A stretch of DNA of 64,000 nucleotides. Origin: an uncultured Lachnospiraceae bacterium. GTDB lineage: Bacteria; Bacillota; Clostridia; Lachnospirales; Lachnospiraceae. The position numbers were made by a program, and so were the translations under genes. The notes beneath the pieces were generated by a model. It was not told the origin of the DNA, did not search any database, and worked only from the letters and a program-made list of their open reading frames with translations. The stretch lies in NCBI GenBank assembly GCA_910585905.1, contig CAJUID010000001.1, forward strand, positions 230,011 to 294,010, read 5' to 3'. Positions 60,011 through 64,000 of the stretch are shown here, piece by piece. Within the stretch, counting starts at the first letter, position 1. Each line of letters starts with the position of its first letter.

Positions 60011-60050
60011 GCAAGCATTGCGTTTGGCTCGTTGCTTACGCGAGCATAAA
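60011..60050 (+). repeat. degraded tail of the 143-bp repeat
   Basis: GCAAGC, then TTTGGCTCGTTGCTT and CGAGCATAAA align with the 3' hairpin part of the 1271/22300 element (GCGCTTGGCTCGTTGCTTCGCGGAAATAAA). Only this tail is present, in plus orientation, next to the second palindromic element. Confidence 0.55.
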
Positions 60051-60093
60051 CGTCAGATTATTTTCCTTCCATTCTGCTGGGAGTATTTGGCTT

Positions 60094-60251
60094 AGGAGCT
60101 GTTAAGAAATAACTTTTAAATAGTGCGCAGGATTTTTCTTCGAGAGTGCCGCTCAAAAATTAGGCGCATAGCGGGCTATGTAACTAATTTTTGAGTGGTG
60201 CTATCGGAGGAAAAGACAAGTAATATTAAAAGTTATTTTTGAACAGTTCCT
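60094..60251. repeat. 158-bp imperfect palindromic element, copy B
   Basis: The two halves are complementary along most of their length, including AATAACTTTTAA and GCTCAAAAATTAG arms, around the core GGCGCATAGCGGGCTATGTAAC. This core is identical to that of copy A at 37110-37131 except for one base. The arms differ from copy A, so only the core is conserved. It overlaps the 3' end of the GH32 gene. Confidence 0.8.
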
Positions 60252-61806
60252 TAGTGGTAATTTCATAGAATCTCATTGATTCGATTTCCACTGCGGATTC
60301 CATAACAAAATTTTTTCTCAATATGTTTTCTTCCGTTTCAACCGCTCCGTAAATCAAGCCATTATTCCCCAAAAACTCTATTACCTCCTGGTCGATAATA
60401 AAGTCCAAGTTTAAGGACTCTTTTTTGTCAAATGGAACAACAATTACTTCCGAATAAATCTGGGAATTTACAAATTCAATGTTTCCTTTGTCAAAGTTTA
60501 CAGTAACCGCCGTATCCCCTATTATCAGTTTCGTATATCCTATTTCCTGTGCTTTCCAATTTAATGTTATTTCTACAGCCGTGCCTTTTAACTCAGTTTC
60601 AAATGTCTTTTCGCCCTTTTCCAATTCTTTGTAAAGCTGTCTGTATGACAAAAATTCCTTTAGAAGATGAAAACTCAATTTATAACCGCTGTCGGTCTTT
60701 ACTAGTGATAATTGTGTAGGAAGTGACATAGCCCCCCTGTAATTTCCACGGTCATTCGCCAGCCGGAGCCATGCAAGACTAATAATTCTGTCCTTCACCC
60801 CCGCATAAGTCTGTGCTGCATAAGGTATTATTGTACTATATGCACACAATACTTCTGATTCTGGTGTAAAATGATAACCGTCAAAGCTGCCGACAAGATA
60901 ATATCCATCTGCTGACCAGAATACCCACTTCTTTTCCTCTGCATCATTGTCAACAGATAATTCAAACAAATCGGGACACTCCCTCATTTTCTCTGCAGAA
61001 AATCTCTGTGTTTCTTCCCAATGAAGTAAATCGGTAGAACGGAATACTGCGAATTCATATTCGTCTAGGAAAAGTACCATGATATATGCGGCACTTTCCT
61101 TGTGATAAAATATTTTCGGATCACGGTTTTCGCCTGTGATATGTGGGAGAATTGCTCCGTCTATACACTGTAAAGTCTCTCCCCCATCAGTGGATATTGC
61201 CAATCGCTGTGTATGCTGATTACCAACATCAACAGACCACTGATTACACCCGCCCGAAGCAGTGTAGAAAAACAGTAATGTATTTTCACCAAATCCTGCA
61301 GCGTTATCTTTATCTTGCCAACCACAACCAGAATAAATCGTCCCATACTGATCCGGTTCCATTACCATAGGTCTATGTTCCCATTTTATCAAATCTTTAC
61401 TTACAGCATGTCCCCAATGCATATTTCCCCAAACAACTCCATATGGATTCCACTGGTAATACAGATGATACACGCCGTCCGCATAAACAAGGCCGTTGGG
61501 GTCATTGTGCCAACCGATTTGTGGCACAAAATGTATCTGCGGGCGGAAAGGGTATACATTTTGCACTTCTTCTTTGTAGCAGAAAATATGGTAGAACATA
61601 TCTTGAGGTATATCCCCCTTTATCTCGACGTCCTGACCGAGACACCTGCTTACGTCCATTGATGTATAAAAATCGCCGTCTGTTCCCCCTAATTGAATAT
61701 CAACTTCTTGAAATTTAGTATTATTACAATAAAAATGAAGTTTTACCTCTGGATTTTTTTTATTTACTGGTAACCATAAATACGGTTCTGAAATATGTAA
61801 TATCAT
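60226..61806 (-). CDS. GH32 glycoside hydrolase (sucrose/fructan hydrolase)
   Basis: 526-residue cytosolic enzyme cleaving beta-fructofuranosyl bonds in sucrose, inulin or levan. The five-blade domain shows the nucleophile Asp102 in GWHNDPNG, the transition-state Asp229 in RDPKIF and acid/base Glu276 in ECPDLF. A C-terminal beta-sandwich covers about 385-520. An N-terminal module of about 75 residues precedes the catalytic domain. The ATG at 61806 is 8 bases after GGGAG; the frames to 61821 and 61896 are less supported. The last codons (ELFKNNF) lie within a palindromic repeat. No transporter or regulator gene is adjacent. Confidence 0.92.
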   Translation of the reverse strand: MILHISEPYLWLPVNKKNPEVKLHFYCNNTKFQEVDIQLGGTDGDFYTSMDVSRCLGQDVEIKGDIPQDMFYHIFCYKEEVQNVYPFRPQIHFVPQIGWHNDPNGLVYADGVYHLYYQWNPYGVVWGNMHWGHAVSKDLIKWEHRPMVMEPDQYGTIYSGCGWQDKDNAAGFGENTLLFFYTASGGCNQWSVDVGNQHTQRLAISTDGGETLQCIDGAILPHITGENRDPKIFYHKESAAYIMVLFLDEYEFAVFRSTDLLHWEETQRFSAEKMRECPDLFELSVDNDAEEKKWVFWSADGYYLVGSFDGYHFTPESEVLCAYSTIIPYAAQTYAGVKDRIISLAWLRLANDRGNYRGAMSLPTQLSLVKTDSGYKLSFHLLKEFLSYRQLYKELEKGEKTFETELKGTAVEITLNWKAQEIGYTKLIIGDTAVTVNFDKGNIEFVNSQIYSEVIVVPFDKKESLNLDFIIDQEVIEFLGNNGLIYGAVETEENILRKNFVMESAVEIESMRFYEITTKELFKNNF

Positions 61807-61968
61807 TTCTTTTTCTCCCATAATTTTTCGAGATTTTGATCCTTTTTGATTTCCTATTTTAGCACAGGGAAATATAGGATTCAAGGACAGTTCCACAACT
61901 ATTTGTTGCTGAAATGCTAACTTTACTTAGTAGCAGGACAACAATATTTATTTTTCACAGTAAATGAT

Positions 61969-61998
61969 ATGGATAATAATTTTCAGTTATCCATTATA
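61969..61998 (-). promoter_or_regulatory. operator-like inverted repeat overlapping a -10 box, upstream of GH32
   Basis: ATGGATAA (61969-61976) and TTATCCAT (61987-61994) form a perfect 8-bp inverted repeat with a 10-base spacer. On the minus strand a TATAAT (61993-61998) overlaps its outer end. This layout fits a repressor site at the GH32 promoter, 163-192 bases before the start; no clear -35 box was found. Confidence 0.45.
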
Positions 61999-62127
61999 AA
62001 AATATATCCTGCCCGCATTTTTACCAATTTCATGTTTTTTGTTTCAACGAAGCAGGCTGCGATCCAAAAGAAAGTATCGGCATGTTTTTAGCATCATAGG
62101 CTTTCTGGAGGAACCTTAAACTCTCTG

Positions 62128-62164
62128 TAAGCTTGCGTTTGGCTCGTTGCGTACACGAATATAA
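62128..62164 (+). repeat. degraded tail of the 143-bp repeat, second fragment
   Basis: GTAAGCTTGCGTTTGGCTCG, then TTGCGTACACGAATATAA matches the repeat tail at reduced identity, in the same orientation as the other copies. It lies between GH32 and the effector-domain gene. Confidence 0.45.
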
Positions 62165-62212
62165 TTGAAAATATTCTAGGACATCGCACAGATTTGGACA
62201 GACCATACAAAT

Positions 62213-62242
62213 TTGTGCAAAACGTTAAAAGTGTGGTATACT
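62213..62242 (+). promoter_or_regulatory. promoter of the effector-domain gene
   Basis: -35 TTGTGC (62213-62218) and -10 TATACT (62237-62242) with 18-base spacing, 51 bases before the ATG at 62293. Confidence 0.5.
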
Positions 62243-62292
62243 GTTGATAAGTTTCAAGCGACAAGCTGGCTATAAACATGGGGGGAACAAGC

Positions 62293-62862
62293 ATGACAAA
62301 TAATACAACAGATGTAAAAATATATTTTATGACAATACCTGCACACAAGTATCTGCACATCAGAAATTATGAGAGTATAGGCTATTGGGATTTTTGGGAA
62401 AAGCAAAGCCAAATTCCGGGACAAGACTGCGAAACAATTTGCAGACTGTTAGACAGCATAAATGGAAAACTGGATGATGCAGGTGGACGCGAAGACAACA
62501 GTGGGAGTGGACAAATCATGGCATTTATCAACGAACCGACTGGTAGAACCTGTAGTTGGGGCATTCCGTTGGCAGAAAGCTATGGTGTACGGCTCCCTGC
62601 AGATTATTGTGGTGAAATCCCAGAACAGATGCAATTAATGGATGTTTCTGAAGGTGAATATATTGTATTTGAACACGGTCCTTTTGACTTTCAAACGCAA
62701 AATCAAAGTGTTGAACAAAAAATTGAGGAAGCGATGAAAAATTTTGACTATACTTCATCCGGTTACCGCCTTGATACTACACAAGGTAGAGTGTTTTACT
62801 TTTATCATGACCCTGAACGGTTTTGGAAATATGTCAGACCAGTTAAAAGAGAAGGGATTTAG
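62293..62862 (+). CDS. stand-alone AraC-type effector-binding (GyrI-like) domain protein
   Basis: About 189 residues corresponding to the C-terminal effector-binding domain of AraC-type regulators (MTIPAHKYLHIRNYESIGYWDFW at the start, MDVSEGEYIVFEHGPFDFQTQNQSVEQKI, and the end FYFYHDPERFWKYVRPVK). The two helix-turn-helix motifs that would precede it are absent, and the upstream 200 bases show no AraC coding. The gene has a promoter and a GGGGGG ribosome binding site with ATG at 62293, so it seems functional as a small-molecule-binding protein. A decayed regulator is the alternative. Confidence 0.75.
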   Translation: MTNNTTDVKIYFMTIPAHKYLHIRNYESIGYWDFWEKQSQIPGQDCETICRLLDSINGKLDDAGGREDNSGSGQIMAFINEPTGRTCSWGIPLAESYGVRLPADYCGEIPEQMQLMDVSEGEYIVFEHGPFDFQTQNQSVEQKIEEAMKNFDYTSSGYRLDTTQGRVFYFYHDPERFWKYVRPVKREGI

Positions 62863-62923
62863 AAGACAATTCTAGTTTGCTTTAAAATTTCCCTTACTAT
62901 CATTTGCAATGGAGGAGCTCTAA

Positions 62924-63760
62924 ATGGCAAATCATATGGTGAAATCGACAAAAGAATATTCTGTTTGCTGGAGATGCATTATTTCTGTTGGAATTTTTAT
63001 ATTACTATATGTAGTTGGAATACTATTGCCTTTAGAAACCACTCCGCATTATCATAACTACATGTCCAGAATTTGGAATTGGACAGAGATTCTAATTCTG
63101 CTATTGGCAGTTTACTATATAATCAAATCAAAAAATTTTCAATGGCGGCAAGCTGCCATTGCCCTACTCCTTGGAGCTACATGCTTGGTTTCATTGTTTC
63201 GGGATCCTAGAATAGTAGACATTATCATCACTAGTATTTGCGTAATGGTTAGTTTTTACGCCGCTTGTAGGTTATATGAGTTGGCGGATGTGGAAAATAA
63301 AACTATTCATATTAATCTATCAGGAAGTATTCGTTACTTTTGTTTAGGTGCAGTTATATCAATTCCACTAGCATTTTTAAATGTATTATACTTTTCCTTA
63401 AATCACCCGATTCATGTTAGAAATGTGTTAACTTCCGCTGTCTTGGCATTGAAGCCTGCAATAGCCGAAGAAGTGGTATTTCGTTTCTTTTTAATGGCAT
63501 ATGCCTATTATATAATTCATGGAAAAACAAATAAACGTATTTTAAATGCATTTATTTATATTTTGTTGATTGTTCCACATGAAATGCTTCATTATCCAGA
63601 CTTATTGGTAAAATCTCCTGTCTTTGCGATTGCAATGTGCCTGTTGAATAGTGTGCTATTTGGCTTACCTATGGCAATATTAATGAAAAAGAAAAACTTA
63701 CAAATGGCAATAGGGCTTCACTGGTTTATAGACTTTATCCGATTTGCTGCTGGCTTTTAA
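62924..63760 (+). CDS. CPBP-family intramembrane metalloprotease
   Basis: 278-residue membrane protein with about seven or eight transmembrane helices. It carries the three family motifs: EEVVFRFF (paired Glu plus Arg) near residue 183, PHEMLHYP with its His near 220, and HWFIDFIRF near the C-terminus. Homologues (Abi/CAAX-like) process prenylated or bacteriocin-related peptides. GGAGG lies 8 bases before the ATG. It follows the effector-domain gene by 61 bases and ends convergently against an ABC-ATPase remnant, a pairing that recalls bacteriocin or antimicrobial-peptide immunity loci. Confidence 0.85.
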   Translation: MANHMVKSTKEYSVCWRCIISVGIFILLYVVGILLPLETTPHYHNYMSRIWNWTEILILLLAVYYIIKSKNFQWRQAAIALLLGATCLVSLFRDPRIVDIIITSICVMVSFYAACRLYELADVENKTIHINLSGSIRYFCLGAVISIPLAFLNVLYFSLNHPIHVRNVLTSAVLALKPAIAEEVVFRFFLMAYAYYIIHGKTNKRILNAFIYILLIVPHEMLHYPDLLVKSPVFAIAMCLLNSVLFGLPMAILMKKKNLQMAIGLHWFIDFIRFAAGF

Positions 63761-63954
63761 AAACCGATATCCGACAGATGTTTATAGAATATCTGTGTTT
63801 CTATCAGGCTTCTGATCCCTATTAAAACTCCTAAACTGTTTTTGCAATGATCCATACTTAAAACGCTTACTTCTCCCATAGTAATTTTTAACAGCCCTAA
63901 CAAAATTTTGAAAATAGTTGTTTTTCCATCTTTATTTTTAAGATAAAACTTCAA
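63757..63954 (-). pseudogene. remnant of a BcrA-type ABC transporter ATPase
   Basis: A 65-residue frame contains DGKTTIFKILLGLLKITMGEVSVL, a decayed Walker A and following helix, and IRSLIETQIFYKHLS, which matches the RIGSLIExPxFYxHLT segment of bacitracin-type ABC ATPases. The GPNGAGKTT loop is broken (LKNKDGKTT), the start is missing and the signature, Walker B and remaining domain are absent. It is a degraded fragment. Confidence 0.7.
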
Positions 63955-64000
63955 TTAGTCTTTTGGAAATATCTCTAAAAGGCTGCTATACTTTAGCTAG

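Overview
The window looks like chromosome of a low-to-moderate GC, anaerobic, spore-lineage Clostridia, most likely family Lachnospiraceae. The reasons are the S10-spc ribosomal protein order, the zinc-type S14, SpoVG, the paired GlgC/GlgD subunits, a long-form PRPP synthetase, the anaerobic (cobalt-early) cobalamin pathway with CbiK and CbiD, and strong AAGGAGG-type ribosome binding sites. This assignment rests on recognised protein families, not on any search.

Layout. 1-3.2 kb: hisC, a tiny membrane ORF, a structured intergenic repeat and an EAL-type c-di-GMP phosphodiesterase. 3.3-14.9 kb (minus strand): the S10-spc operon rpsJ-rplC-rplD-rplW-rplB-rpsS-rplV-rpsC-rplP-rpmC-rpsQ-rplN-rplX-rplE-rpsN-rpsH-rplF-rplR-rpsE-rpmD-rplO-secY. 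It has a structured 5' leader and several hairpin-bearing gaps, and it ends right after secY at a bidirectional terminator. 15.2-18 kb (minus): spoVG and the glycogen pair glgC-glgD. 18.3-23.7 kb (plus): murC, a cluster of three consensus DnaA boxes, a DnaD-like protein and a DnaC/DnaI-like helicase loader, a second near-identical copy of the intergenic repeat, and prs. 23.8-27.3 kb: a secreted amidase-like protein and a two-component pair. 27.5-33 kb (minus): a lytic transglycosylase operon, a DUF2383-like protein, and a NitT/TauT-type ABC transporter operon ending in a LacI regulator. 33.2-40.6 kb (plus): a hybrid histidine kinase, nth, a 166-bp imperfect palindromic element, an orphan Lachnospiraceae-type protein, cfa, an SPFH protein and tRNA-Lys(CUU). 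40.7-45.1 kb: an SDR, a Cys-rich 50-residue ORF, rplJ-rplL with an L10 leader, a truncated subtilase and a BspA-type leucine-rich surface protein.

45.2-59.9 kb (minus) is one large cobalamin locus under an adenosylcobalamin riboswitch. Transcription order is cbiQ-cbiO-cbiM-cbiN-cbiK-cbiL-cbiD-cbiFG-cbiH-cbiJET-cbiA/cobT-cobU-cobS. It joins cobalt uptake (CbiMNQO), cobalt insertion (CbiK), corrin-ring methylation and contraction, a,c-amidation, and nucleotide-loop assembly (CobU/CobT/CobS). Three genes are multi-domain fusions. cbiC, cbiP, cbiB and cobD are not in the window. The right end holds a GH32 fructan/sucrose hydrolase whose C-terminus lies inside a second palindromic element, a stand-alone AraC-type effector-binding domain protein, a CPBP membrane protease, and a remnant of an ABC ATPase.

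The best candidates for undescribed biology are: the two families of structured repeats; the 67-bp tandem duplication of the rplW 3' end inside the ribosomal operon; the DnaA-box cluster away from dnaA; the stacked hairpins between riboswitch and cbiQ; and the small Cys-rich ORF. No CRISPR array, prophage or intact transposase was seen.
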